Below are positions 1 through 6,245 of a DNA stretch of 10,679 nt, piece after piece. Origin of the DNA: Desulfobacteraceae bacterium (GTDB lineage: Bacteria > Desulfobacterota > Desulfobacteria > Desulfobacterales > UBA11574); contig JABMQM010000505.1 of NCBI GenBank assembly GCA_013203195.1, forward strand, positions 1 through 10,679, in the 5' to 3' direction. Position 1 is the first letter of the stretch. Every line of letters begins with the position of its first letter. The translations under genes and the position numbers were made by a program. The notes beneath the pieces were generated by a model. That model worked only from the letters and a program-made list of their open reading frames with translations. It was not told the DNA's origin and did not search any database.

Positions 1-161
1 TGAGCCATATAAGTAGCTGAATTGCCAGGCAAAGCTATTAGTCCTGCTGATTGAGTTTTCAGAGCGCCAAGCTTCTCTTGAGCTGCCAGTTTTGCGAAAA
101 GGCCTTCAGCAAAAGGGCTTCGGCAAATATTTCCCAAGCAAATGAATAAGAAATTTCTCAA
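1..161 (-). CDS. Low-molecular-weight protein-tyrosine phosphatase, N-terminal part (runs off left edge)
   Basis: Reading the minus strand from a TTG at 161 gives 53 codons that run off the window. The product begins MRNFLFICLGNICRSPFAEG. This carries the P-loop signature C-x5-R-S of low-molecular-weight tyrosine phosphatases and related arsenate reductases: C8 would be the nucleophile and R14 the phosphate-binding arginine. Residues 36-49 (TQSAGLIALPGNSA) match the family's conserved SAG...PGN segment. The CLGNICRSP form, as opposed to C-x-G-N-S-C-R-S, favours a phosphatase over a thioredoxin-linked arsenate reductase. The TTG start lies 6 bases after the stop of the upstream lipoprotein gene and in the same frame; no ATG or GTG is available and the Shine-Dalgarno is poor, but the start fits the family's usual N-terminus. 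The catalytic C-terminal DP motif is beyond the edge. It is the last visible gene of the 2830-to-1 operon. Confidence 0.88.
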   Translation of the reverse strand, partial: MRNFLFICLGNICRSPFAEGLFAKLAAQEKLGALKTQSAGLIALPGNSATYMA

Positions 162-167
162 AGTTTT

Positions 168-707
168 TTATCTAATTTCTTTTGATTCTATATTTAAAGT
201 AAGATTGTCTCGCATTTCTTGTTCAGGGGTTCTGATGACTAAATATATACCATTTTTACCTTCTGGAATCACTCCCGGGCTGAAGCCGGATTTGTCCGCA
301 CTAATAGTTCGATCCGTAAAGGGGGCAAATGCTACCAGCTTTGCGGGCGCAATCTCTTTTGAAAATTTTGCTCCGGGTGGAACGGTGTCTGCCGTTATGG
401 TCAAGTTCTTGATGTCTTCGGGATTGATGCCTTTAAACACAAAGACACCACGCGCGTGACCGTTGAAAACATAACGGGTTTTATTCCAGTCAATTGTCAG
501 GTTTTTATCCGATTTATTGATAACCGTAAGGCGGAACATTTCGAAGAAATTATTATTTTGCTTTAGCGGCTCAAACCGGACTTCATAATATGGATTTTGA
601 GCAGTCTGGTTTACAGGGCTGCTTGTCCAGGTTTTCATCGGCATTGGGGTGCACCCTGTTAAGACAAACAGGAGAATGGTAATCTTCACTGCTCTGTTTG
701 TTTTCAC
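168..707 (-). CDS. Putative lipoprotein of unknown function
   Basis: A 179-residue protein with a short basic N-terminus, a hydrophobic segment (residues 9-17) and a lipobox LTGC with the lipidated cysteine at position 19, so it should be an envelope lipoprotein. The start is GTG at 707, chosen because GGAGG lies six bases upstream and there is no better ATG. The mature part is rich in short beta-type stretches (for example FRLTVINKSDKNLTIDW) and could be a single beta-sandwich, but I do not recognise the family. It starts 12 bases after the stop of the 104-residue gene and ends 6 bases before the phosphatase start, so it is almost certainly co-transcribed with both. No enzyme motif is visible. 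Confidence 0.8.
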   Translation of the reverse strand: MKTNRAVKITILLFVLTGCTPMPMKTWTSSPVNQTAQNPYYEVRFEPLKQNNNFFEMFRLTVINKSDKNLTIDWNKTRYVFNGHARGVFVFKGINPEDIKNLTITADTVPPGAKFSKEIAPAKLVAFAPFTDRTISADKSGFSPGVIPEGKNGIYLVIRTPEQEMRDNLTLNIESKEIR

Positions 708-719
708 GTTTAACCTCCG

Positions 720-1034
720 TCATACCTTATTAGGATTAAACACTTCATGTCGATTGGTGGCGTAATATTTTACCGGGTTTCCGGCTGCATCAACCACGTA
801 AATATTGATCAGCTTGCCTTGACCGAAATCGGGGTGCTCCGATTGCGTTGACTGATATAGTTTCCAGGCCGTTCGCCAAGCAGTCACGTCCGAGTCGAAA
901 GGTGCATCATCTGTGCCGGGTACAAAATCCGTAATGATCTCAAGGTCGGTCTTTTTTTGAAAATGTACGCGGAATCCTTCGGGCTTTTGTACCCAACCTT
1001 GGTCGATGACCTTTAATACTTTGGCAATTTTCAT
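720..1034 (-). CDS. Conserved-looking hypothetical protein, 104 residues
   Basis: A small soluble protein with no signal peptide, membrane segment or cysteine. The ATG at 1034 is preceded by AAGGAG at a spacing of about 7, which supports both the start and that the gene is real. The sequence alternates charged and hydrophobic residues (KVLKVIDQGWV, LINIYVVDAAGNPVKYYA) and ends with an Asn/Lys-rich tail. I do not recognise a domain. It sits 60 bases after the MscS-like gene and 12 bases before the lipoprotein gene, so it is an inner member of the substrate-binding-protein/channel operon. A cytoplasmic accessory role is only a guess from position. Confidence 0.7.
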   Translation of the reverse strand: MKIAKVLKVIDQGWVQKPEGFRVHFQKKTDLEIITDFVPGTDDAPFDSDVTAWRTAWKLYQSTQSEHPDFGQGKLINIYVVDAAGNPVKYYATNRHEVFNPNKV

Positions 1035-1094
1035 CGATTATCTCCTTTGATTTTATGCAATATTTGAGCATGCCGGGCTGCAAGACAGAGCCCC

Positions 1095-1964
1095 TTATTG
1101 CATGTCTTCAAAATCGTCGTCCTTCGGTACAGCGCAACTCGCTTTGATGGGCGCATCCTCAACAAGCTTGGTTTTATTATATACATGAACGTCACGTTGG
1201 GGATATGCAAAAGCAATCCCCTCATTATCAAAGCGCAATTTAGTCTTTTCCAGCAGATCGCATCGTACGCGCCAGTATTTTAAGTTATCCACCCAGCAAC
1301 GACCGCCTATTGTCACGCAGTCTTCCAATAAATGGGTGACATAAACAATCGGCCGCGGTTTTGCCAGCGTCCGCGGATCTTCGATCATAATCGCTTCTAA
1401 AACTTGTTTGGCCTTCATCAGATCCTGATCGTAGCGGATGCGCACATCCAGATTCACGCGGCGTGACGGGGTGAGGTGGTAGTTAATCATGTAATCATTT
1501 AGAATCTTACTGTTAGGGATCCAAACGGTCTTGCCGTCAAAGGTGCGCATGCGTGTATTTAGAAAAGTGGTTGACTCGACTTTACCGAGAAGTTCGCCGG
1601 TTTTGATGGTATTGCCTACTTTAAAGGGCAGACTGGGAATGTAAGGGCGAAAAATGATGATCAACGCAACGGTAACCAGGCTGATTATTATCAAAAACCG
1701 CAATACATTTCTGGTGTCTAAGCCTATCGGCACCAGGGCGGTAGTAATCACAGTGACCAGCAATATAACATAGATAGTATTAGATATTGCCGAAACCAGG
1801 GGCACATTGGGTGTTATTTTGCTCAGAGTGCGTTTGAACAACTTGATAATCAGCCGGATTGCAATCAGGCCGACTACCAGGAAAAACATGGACTGCACCA
1901 AGTCCTGCCCGTAAAGGGTCAGTACGTCTTTTATTTTTATTAGTTTTGGGAATTGGTCAACCAT
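1095..1964 (-). CDS. MscS-family mechanosensitive-type ion channel
   Basis: A 289-residue inner-membrane protein. Three hydrophobic helices (about residues 21-43, 58-80 and 86-106) are followed by the MscS beta domain and C-terminal alpha/beta cage region. The family-typical phrase TFDGKTVWIPNSKILN is at 141-156 and AYPQRDVHVY at 253-262. MscS proteins form homoheptameric pores that release solutes on membrane tension. The third helix, which lines the pore in E. coli MscS and is Ala/Gly-rich there, is here Ile/Leu/Val-rich and runs into FRPYIPSLPFKVGN, so this is a divergent subfamily. The start was set at ATG 1964, five bases from GGAGG; ATG 1967 is the alternative. The frame stays open to 2039, inside the preceding gene, but that extension has no ribosome binding site. 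The 35-base gap to the substrate-binding protein implies co-transcription. Confidence 0.87.
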   Translation of the reverse strand: MVDQFPKLIKIKDVLTLYGQDLVQSMFFLVVGLIAIRLIIKLFKRTLSKITPNVPLVSAISNTIYVILLVTVITTALVPIGLDTRNVLRFLIIISLVTVALIIIFRPYIPSLPFKVGNTIKTGELLGKVESTTFLNTRMRTFDGKTVWIPNSKILNDYMINYHLTPSRRVNLDVRIRYDQDLMKAKQVLEAIMIEDPRTLAKPRPIVYVTHLLEDCVTIGGRCWVDNLKYWRVRCDLLEKTKLRFDNEGIAFAYPQRDVHVYNKTKLVEDAPIKASCAVPKDDDFEDMQ

Positions 1965-1999
1965 CATGTCCTCCAAATATCCTGCTTTAGAAATTCGGG

Positions 2000-2830
2000 T
2001 TAAGGCAGTCTTGCCAGCCAGGAACCGTGTTCGAACCACTGCGCTTTCAACGTTTCCAGCTCTCCGCTGTTTTTTAACTTGTTGATAAAGTTCTCGACCC
2101 AGTTGATAAAAAGCGGATCGTCGGCCGGCAATGCGACGCCGATGGGTTCATACGTTATGGGAGTAGACAGGGAGAGCAGCCCTTTATCGGGATAGCGTAA
2201 AACAGACAGCACACAGATCGGATGGTCGGCAATCATGGCGTCGACTTTGTCTGCAATCACCAGGTTTACGGCTTCATCGTAATTCTTAGCGGTTACGAGC
2301 ATGGCCTTGGGAATGGATTCTTCGACGAAACGCTGACTGGTGGAGCCTTGTAGCGCGGTTAGTTTAGTGTCGGGGCTATTTATTTCAGATGCTTTTTGGG
2401 CCGATGCTATTCTTTTAATTTTGGTCAAAAATCCCTTGCCGGTAACAAAATAGGGACCCACAAAGGCTACTTTCAAGTTCCGCTCAGGGGTAATGGTCAT
2501 CCCGGACAAGATCATGTCCACCTTGCCGGTTTCAAGCGCCGGCAGCAATTCGGCAAAAGGCATAGTTTCCAGCCTGAGTTTTACGCCCATTCTGGCAGCC
2601 ATATCATTGGCAAGATCGATTTCAAGACCGATGATTACGCCGTCTTTGGTCGTCATATTCAGCGGGGGCATGCTGCCGGCGGTGCCCACCACCAGTTCTC
2701 CCGTATGCATGATTCGGTCGAGAACGGGTGTGGTTGATATGTTCGTATCTGTCGTTGTCGTATTGGTACAGGCGAACAATACGGCCAGTGCCCAAACTAA
2801 AACAACAACTGCGATTACGTTTTTCTGCAT
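2000..2830 (-). CDS. Solitary family-3 extracellular substrate-binding lipoprotein
   Basis: A 276-residue periplasmic binding protein of the amino-acid type (SBP_bac_3 fold). It has a hydrophobic signal and lipobox LFAC with the cysteine at 21, so it would be lipid-anchored outside the inner membrane. Recognisable family elements are GLEIDL (68-73), DMILSGMTITPER (105-117) with R117 in the position that normally binds the ligand carboxylate, GPYF (125-128), and DAMIAD (197-202) with the lobe-2 aspartate that usually contacts the alpha-amino group. A polar amino acid ligand is therefore likely but not proven. The ATG at 2830 has AGGAG seven bases upstream. No ABC permease or ATPase is next to it; the following gene is an MscS-like channel, so its partner is either encoded elsewhere or is that channel. 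Confidence 0.88.
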   Translation of the reverse strand: MQKNVIAVVVLVWALAVLFACTNTTTTDTNISTTPVLDRIMHTGELVVGTAGSMPPLNMTTKDGVIIGLEIDLANDMAARMGVKLRLETMPFAELLPALETGKVDMILSGMTITPERNLKVAFVGPYFVTGKGFLTKIKRIASAQKASEINSPDTKLTALQGSTSQRFVEESIPKAMLVTAKNYDEAVNLVIADKVDAMIADHPICVLSVLRYPDKGLLSLSTPITYEPIGVALPADDPLFINWVENFINKLKNSGELETLKAQWFEHGSWLARLP

Positions 2831-2895
2831 GTCATGGCTCCTTTTAATGCCACCATCTCACTGTTAAGTGAAACTATCGCTACCAACCGATAGAC

Positions 2896-2976
2896 GTCAA
2901 AAAGTCGAAAGGTCATAGAGGCTAATAAGAAATACAATCAAAAGGTCGCAATGTCAAATAGTCAAAGAGTAGACGT
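2896..2976. repeat. Degenerate 8-bp tandem repeat blocks, consensus about GTCAAAGA
   Basis: Two short arrays keep an exact 8-base period. The first has three units at 2896-2919 (GTCAAAAA, GTCGAAAG, GTCATAGA). The second has four at 2945-2976 (GTCGCAAT, GTCAAATA, GTCAAAGA, GTAGACGT). The word TAGACGT also occurs at 2891-2897, just before the first block, and at 2970-2976, ending the second. The units are not identical and there are no spacers, so this is not a CRISPR. It resembles decayed microsatellite-like intergenic filler. Confidence 0.6.
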
Positions 2977-3018
2977 TTCAAGCCCTTCCAATTTTCGACT
3001 CTGCAACGTTGCGACCGC

Positions 3019-3049
3019 CTTGGCCGCTGACAACTGACAACTGGCCAAG
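3019..3049. repeat. Inverted repeat CTTGGCC / GGCCAAG around a TGACAAC tandem
   Basis: Seven-base perfect arms at 3019-3025 and 3043-3049 enclose 17 bases that contain TGACAAC twice in tandem (3028-3034 and 3035-3041). The structure could form a hairpin in the leader of the substrate-binding-protein operon or in the tail of the cytochrome transcript. It lacks a T-run on either side, so I do not call it a terminator. Confidence 0.5.
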
Positions 3050-3177
3050 CTATCGAGACCTTTGAAAAATGTTCAATGCAGAATATGAGTAATAGTCTGA
3101 ATATCCAGTTGCGTTATCTAGCCATTAGTTCAAGCTCTTTAATATTTTAGATATCATAATTGAGGGTTGTAGAGTCA

Positions 3178-3205
3178 ATTAAATCCTGTTCTTGACCATT
3201 GTCAA
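3178..3205 (-). promoter_or_regulatory. Candidate sigma-70-type promoter for the 2830-to-1 operon
   Basis: On the minus strand a perfect -35 box TTGACA (3205-3200) is followed by a 16-base spacer and a -10 box TTTAAT (3183-3178, five of six matches). Transcription would start near 3171 and give a leader of about 340 bases before the ATG at 2830. An inverted repeat TTGAC-N4-GTCAA (3192-3205) overlaps the -35 box and would be a natural operator. The placement, 35 bases past the stop of the cytochrome operon, fits an independent promoter. The long leader is the main doubt. Confidence 0.5.
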
Positions 3206-3239
3206 ATCACCTTCGTCTACTGCCCCCCTAAGCCTTATC

Positions 3240-5555
3240 CTATTGAATTTCCTTTGGCATATTCCTTTCAATAATTTTCAGCAGTTCATGCCCTATGCTC
3301 TGGTCGGGGTGTTTGGCGATCATTTGCTCGGCCATGCCTTGGGCTTTTTGCAATTTGCCTCTTTTCAGATAGTGATCCGCAAGGGCATAGAGATAATCCA
3401 GGTTGTCCGTGTCCAGCTCCAGTGCTTTGAGCAGCGCTGCTTCGGCTTCTGCATCCTGCCGGAGGTACTGTAAAAGCAACCCTAAGTTGTAGTGAACCCG
3501 GGCGCGCTCCGGCATGCCCTTTGCAGCCTTTTCCATGTAGACCGCCGCCTGGTCATATTTTTTCATTTCAGAGAGCAAAAGCCCCAGTGAATAAGCGATT
3601 TCATGCATTTGTGGATGCTCTGTGGTCACTTCACGCAGCAATACTTCGGCTTTATCATTCTCACCCCTTTGATTGTAGAGCATTGCCAGGTTGACTTTGG
3701 CCGGATAGAACAAGTTGTCGATTTTGATGGCGGCCCGGTAATTTTCAACGGCCTCCTCCGGCCGATTAAGGACGGCGTAAAGATTGCCCAGGTTATAGCG
3801 GGCAAAGGCAAAGTCGGCCGAATATTCCATGGATGTTTCGAATTCTTTCAGGGCGGCCTGAAAAACCTTCTGCTGGTCTATGTCCAAGTGCTTGGAAGGC
3901 TCCCCGGCCAGCCGTTGGGCGGCTTCAATGCGCACGGCCTTGACAGGGTCATAGAGCAGAGGTGCAATCAACTTAGCCAGCTTACTTTGATCAGAGGGAT
4001 GGATACTTTCCACCGCCGTTCGACGGATCAGGGCCTCGTCATCCATCAAGGCCGGCTCCATCGCCAGTATGTTGTCCTCATCGGGATAGGCGCTTAAAAG
4101 GGCCAGGGCCGTGGACCGCACGATCACAGGATAAAGAGGATCCACGGCCAAACGGATGAGCTCCTTGCGGGCAGCAGGCTGCCTTTTGCGACCGGCGGCG
4201 ATAATGGTACCGTAGTGCTGCCGCCGGCCCGGTCCATACCATTTGGCGATGGTCTCGTCAGACCATTTAGAGGTTTTATCGATGTGGCAGCGCAGGCAGG
4301 CATCCGGCGTACTTATCTTAGCACTGAGGTCGGGGCGGGGAATCCGAAAGCTGTGATCCGGCCGGTAATCTATTCCCATGTAGTGCCGGCCCGGCATGTG
4401 GCACTGAACGCACTGGGCACCGGTGCCGACGTCGAACAGGACCGCTCCTGCTGCTGATCGGATGGGTTCTCCCTTTTGACCTTTCTTCTTATGAAAATGA
4501 TGCTCCCCGGTGTCGTACTCATTAGCCCGGTGACACTGCAAACAGAGATCGTTCCCTTCCTTATGCGGTTTGACACTGTGGACGTCGTGACAGTCGTTGC
4601 AGCGCACATCACGATGATACATTTTACTCTGTGTGAAGGAGCCATAAACATATACTTCATCAAGGATTTGTCCATCCGGAAAATATAGTTCGGGAGTGAG
4701 CAGACTCGGAAGCAGGCTATCCAGAAGATCAGGCTCGGCATGGGTATAATCCCCCAAAATAGCGCGTCTGGAATGGCAGGGGGCACAGAGCTCTACGAGT
4801 TCTCGAGATCCGAGTCCTGAGGTCTTTACAATAAGATCATAGTTGTCCACCTGAGGTCGTGCCATGTCCGGCAATTCTGCCCATTTAATATGATATGATC
4901 CAGGGCCATGGCAGGCCTCACAGCCCACATCTATGTCTGACCATGTGGTCGCATAGGCATCCGTCTTGATATCGTAATTTTTTTGCAGATTTGTTGAATG
5001 GCATTCCGCACACATGCCGTTCCAGTTCTGACCCGCATTGGTCCAGTACAGCCAGTCCTTGGGATCAAGAGGCTCTTTTGGATAAAGATGATACCATTTT
5101 TTCCCCCTCACATCCCAGGTGATTGGAAGACATTGCAGACGGCCCCCCGGAAAGGGAACCAGGTACTGCTGCAACGGATACCAGCCGAAAGTGTGGGTGA
5201 TTTCAAACTCACCCATTTTGCCGTCCGGTCCCTGGGTATGGACAAAAAACTTGTCGTCTTTGCGATAAAAACGTGAAGTTATCCCGTGGATTTCAAAAAC
5301 CACACCGTTAAAATCACCCAGAACGGTATGCTCATCGGCTACCTCCATGGCACGGTCGTGGTGGGAGTTTTGCCATTTGTCGTACGCCTTTTTGTGGCAG
5401 TCCATGCATTTTTGACTGCCCACAAATGCCGCCGGCGGTTCTCCGGCCATTGGGTATTGACCAGTTAGATTGCGTTTCACATTCAGATAGTAGACCGGAA
5501 TGGACAGAGTGATAACAATGGTTGCAATAAATCCGGTTAGTTTCCAACTTTTCAT
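3240..5555 (-). CDS. Membrane-anchored octahaem cytochrome c with HEAT-like and TPR segments
   Basis: A 771-residue protein counted from ATG 5555. An uncleaved-looking N-terminal helix (about residues 6-25) should anchor it facing the periplasm. Eight CXXCH haem c sites follow, starting at residues 50, 182, 212, 257, 319, 338, 382 and 420. The surroundings (SQKCMDCH, NSHHDRAM, GCEACHGPG) resemble the cytochrome c554 type of multihaem protein. After the haem domain come HEAT-like helices (about 460-550) and several TPR units (about 580-765; ARYNLGNLYAVLNRPEEAVENY is one), suggesting a protein-docking scaffold. It starts 19 bases after the Rieske stop, so it is the third gene of the cytochrome block and the likely electron acceptor from the Rieske centre. 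A TTG at 5594 after AAGAAG would add 13 residues and overlap the Rieske gene; I prefer the ATG because it places the anchor helix near the N-terminus. Confidence 0.9.
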   Translation of the reverse strand: MKSWKLTGFIATIVITLSIPVYYLNVKRNLTGQYPMAGEPPAAFVGSQKCMDCHKKAYDKWQNSHHDRAMEVADEHTVLGDFNGVVFEIHGITSRFYRKDDKFFVHTQGPDGKMGEFEITHTFGWYPLQQYLVPFPGGRLQCLPITWDVRGKKWYHLYPKEPLDPKDWLYWTNAGQNWNGMCAECHSTNLQKNYDIKTDAYATTWSDIDVGCEACHGPGSYHIKWAELPDMARPQVDNYDLIVKTSGLGSRELVELCAPCHSRRAILGDYTHAEPDLLDSLLPSLLTPELYFPDGQILDEVYVYGSFTQSKMYHRDVRCNDCHDVHSVKPHKEGNDLCLQCHRANEYDTGEHHFHKKKGQKGEPIRSAAGAVLFDVGTGAQCVQCHMPGRHYMGIDYRPDHSFRIPRPDLSAKISTPDACLRCHIDKTSKWSDETIAKWYGPGRRQHYGTIIAAGRKRQPAARKELIRLAVDPLYPVIVRSTALALLSAYPDEDNILAMEPALMDDEALIRRTAVESIHPSDQSKLAKLIAPLLYDPVKAVRIEAAQRLAGEPSKHLDIDQQKVFQAALKEFETSMEYSADFAFARYNLGNLYAVLNRPEEAVENYRAAIKIDNLFYPAKVNLAMLYNQRGENDKAEVLLREVTTEHPQMHEIAYSLGLLLSEMKKYDQAAVYMEKAAKGMPERARVHYNLGLLLQYLRQDAEAEAALLKALELDTDNLDYLYALADHYLKRGKLQKAQGMAEQMIAKHPDQSIGHELLKIIERNMPKEIQ

Positions 5556-5574
5556 TGTTTTTGTTATATCCAGT

Positions 5575-6123
5575 CTATCCCGTTGCCCCGTCAATTTTCT
5601 TCTTGGGGTAAGTTACATGCTCAGCGCGAAATTCAGTGCGTTTGATTCGCCGGCCGGTCTCCACCTTAACGATGTTGTTTTCAATAAAAACATGATAGAT
5701 ATCAAGTGCCCGGGGAGCCGGCGGGCTGATCACCTCCCCTCGAATGTCAAATGCAGACGAGTGACAGGGGCATATAAACTTTTTTTCCCTGGACACCCAG
5801 GGAACCGTGCAGCCAAGATGGGTGCATTTGCGGGACAAGGCCAAAAACCCGCCGTCTTCAAGTCGGGCAAGATAAAACCTGCCTCTGACAAAAGCCGTTA
5901 CGGAATCGAGCGGGATTTTCTCCACCGGGCCGGCTTCGATAATGGTTCCGAAATCACCGGCTTTTGCTTTTGTTTTGCGGGGCCGGAGAAATGCGGTCAC
6001 TATTCCTACGAATTCGATGACGGCAACAACTCCCACCCCGATCCATAGTTTATTGAGAAAACTACGACGAGAAGAGCCTTCCTCAGATTGATCATTACAA
6101 TGTTGTTTTGGCGGTTTTGACAT
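5575..6123 (-). CDS. Rieske [2Fe-2S] protein of a quinol-oxidising cytochrome b complex
   Basis: A 182-residue protein with a twin-arginine signal (SRRSFLNKLW, residues 18-27) and one N-terminal membrane helix (about 28-46), which is the usual way Rieske subunits are exported folded and kept anchored. The cluster motifs are CTHLGC (100-105) and CPCHSSAFD (118-126). C100, H102, C118 and H121 would bind the cluster, while C105 and C120 would form the disulfide typical of high-potential Rieske proteins. The common G after CPCH is S here. It would take one electron from quinol at the cytochrome b Qo site and pass it to the cytochrome c partner, here probably the octahaem protein encoded next. The ribosome binding site is weak (GGTG, about nine bases from ATG 6123). 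Confidence 0.94.
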   Translation of the reverse strand: MSKPPKQHCNDQSEEGSSRRSFLNKLWIGVGVVAVIEFVGIVTAFLRPRKTKAKAGDFGTIIEAGPVEKIPLDSVTAFVRGRFYLARLEDGGFLALSRKCTHLGCTVPWVSREKKFICPCHSSAFDIRGEVISPPAPRALDIYHVFIENNIVKVETGRRIKRTEFRAEHVTYPKKKIDGATG

Positions 6124-6245
6124 TATTAATTACACCAGCACCTTTTCAGTGATCAGTTGCTTTTCCACAAAACTGTTCAGCTTTTTTTATCATGGAATTC
6201 AGCATGCGCCCAATTTCTGAACATTTACTGCTAACTGTTCACTGA
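6124..6245. repeat. Repeat-rich spacer between cytochrome b and Rieske genes
   Basis: This 122-base gap in an otherwise compact block carries TGATCAGT at 6150-6157 and its complement ACTGATCA at 6241-6248 (the latter overlapping the cytochrome b stop), plus a direct repeat AACTGTTCA at 6171-6179 and 6233-6241. The words are variants of one another. I see no gene and no convincing promoter or terminator. Confidence 0.5.

Larger units (their letters stand above)
2831..3239. other. 409-bp intergenic region with degenerate short repeats and a promoter
   Basis: I see no gene here. The region separates the end of the octahaem cytochrome gene from the start of the substrate-binding-protein operon. 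It holds a minus-strand promoter candidate (3178-3205), two blocks of 8-base degenerate repeats (2896-2976), a perfect 10-base palindrome GCAACGTTGC (3003-3012) and an inverted repeat CTTGGCC...GGCCAAG (3019-3049). No convincing rho-independent terminator for the cytochrome operon is visible, because no stem here is followed by a T-run on the minus strand. Confidence 0.75.

Noticed and set aside
1965..2039. Extension of the MscS-like gene up to 2039, overlapping the binding-protein gene
   Set aside because: The extension has no Shine-Dalgarno and no family resemblance, while GGAGG stands directly before the ATG pair at 1967/1964.
2896..2976. Possible CRISPR-like array
   Set aside because: The units are 8 bases, degenerate and without spacers.
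3019..3049. Rho-independent terminator of the cytochrome operon
   Set aside because: The stem is not followed by a T-run on the minus strand.
3603..4097. Plus-strand open frame of 164 codons
   Set aside because: It is antisense to the well-supported HEAT/TPR part of the octahaem cytochrome and has no recognisable features.
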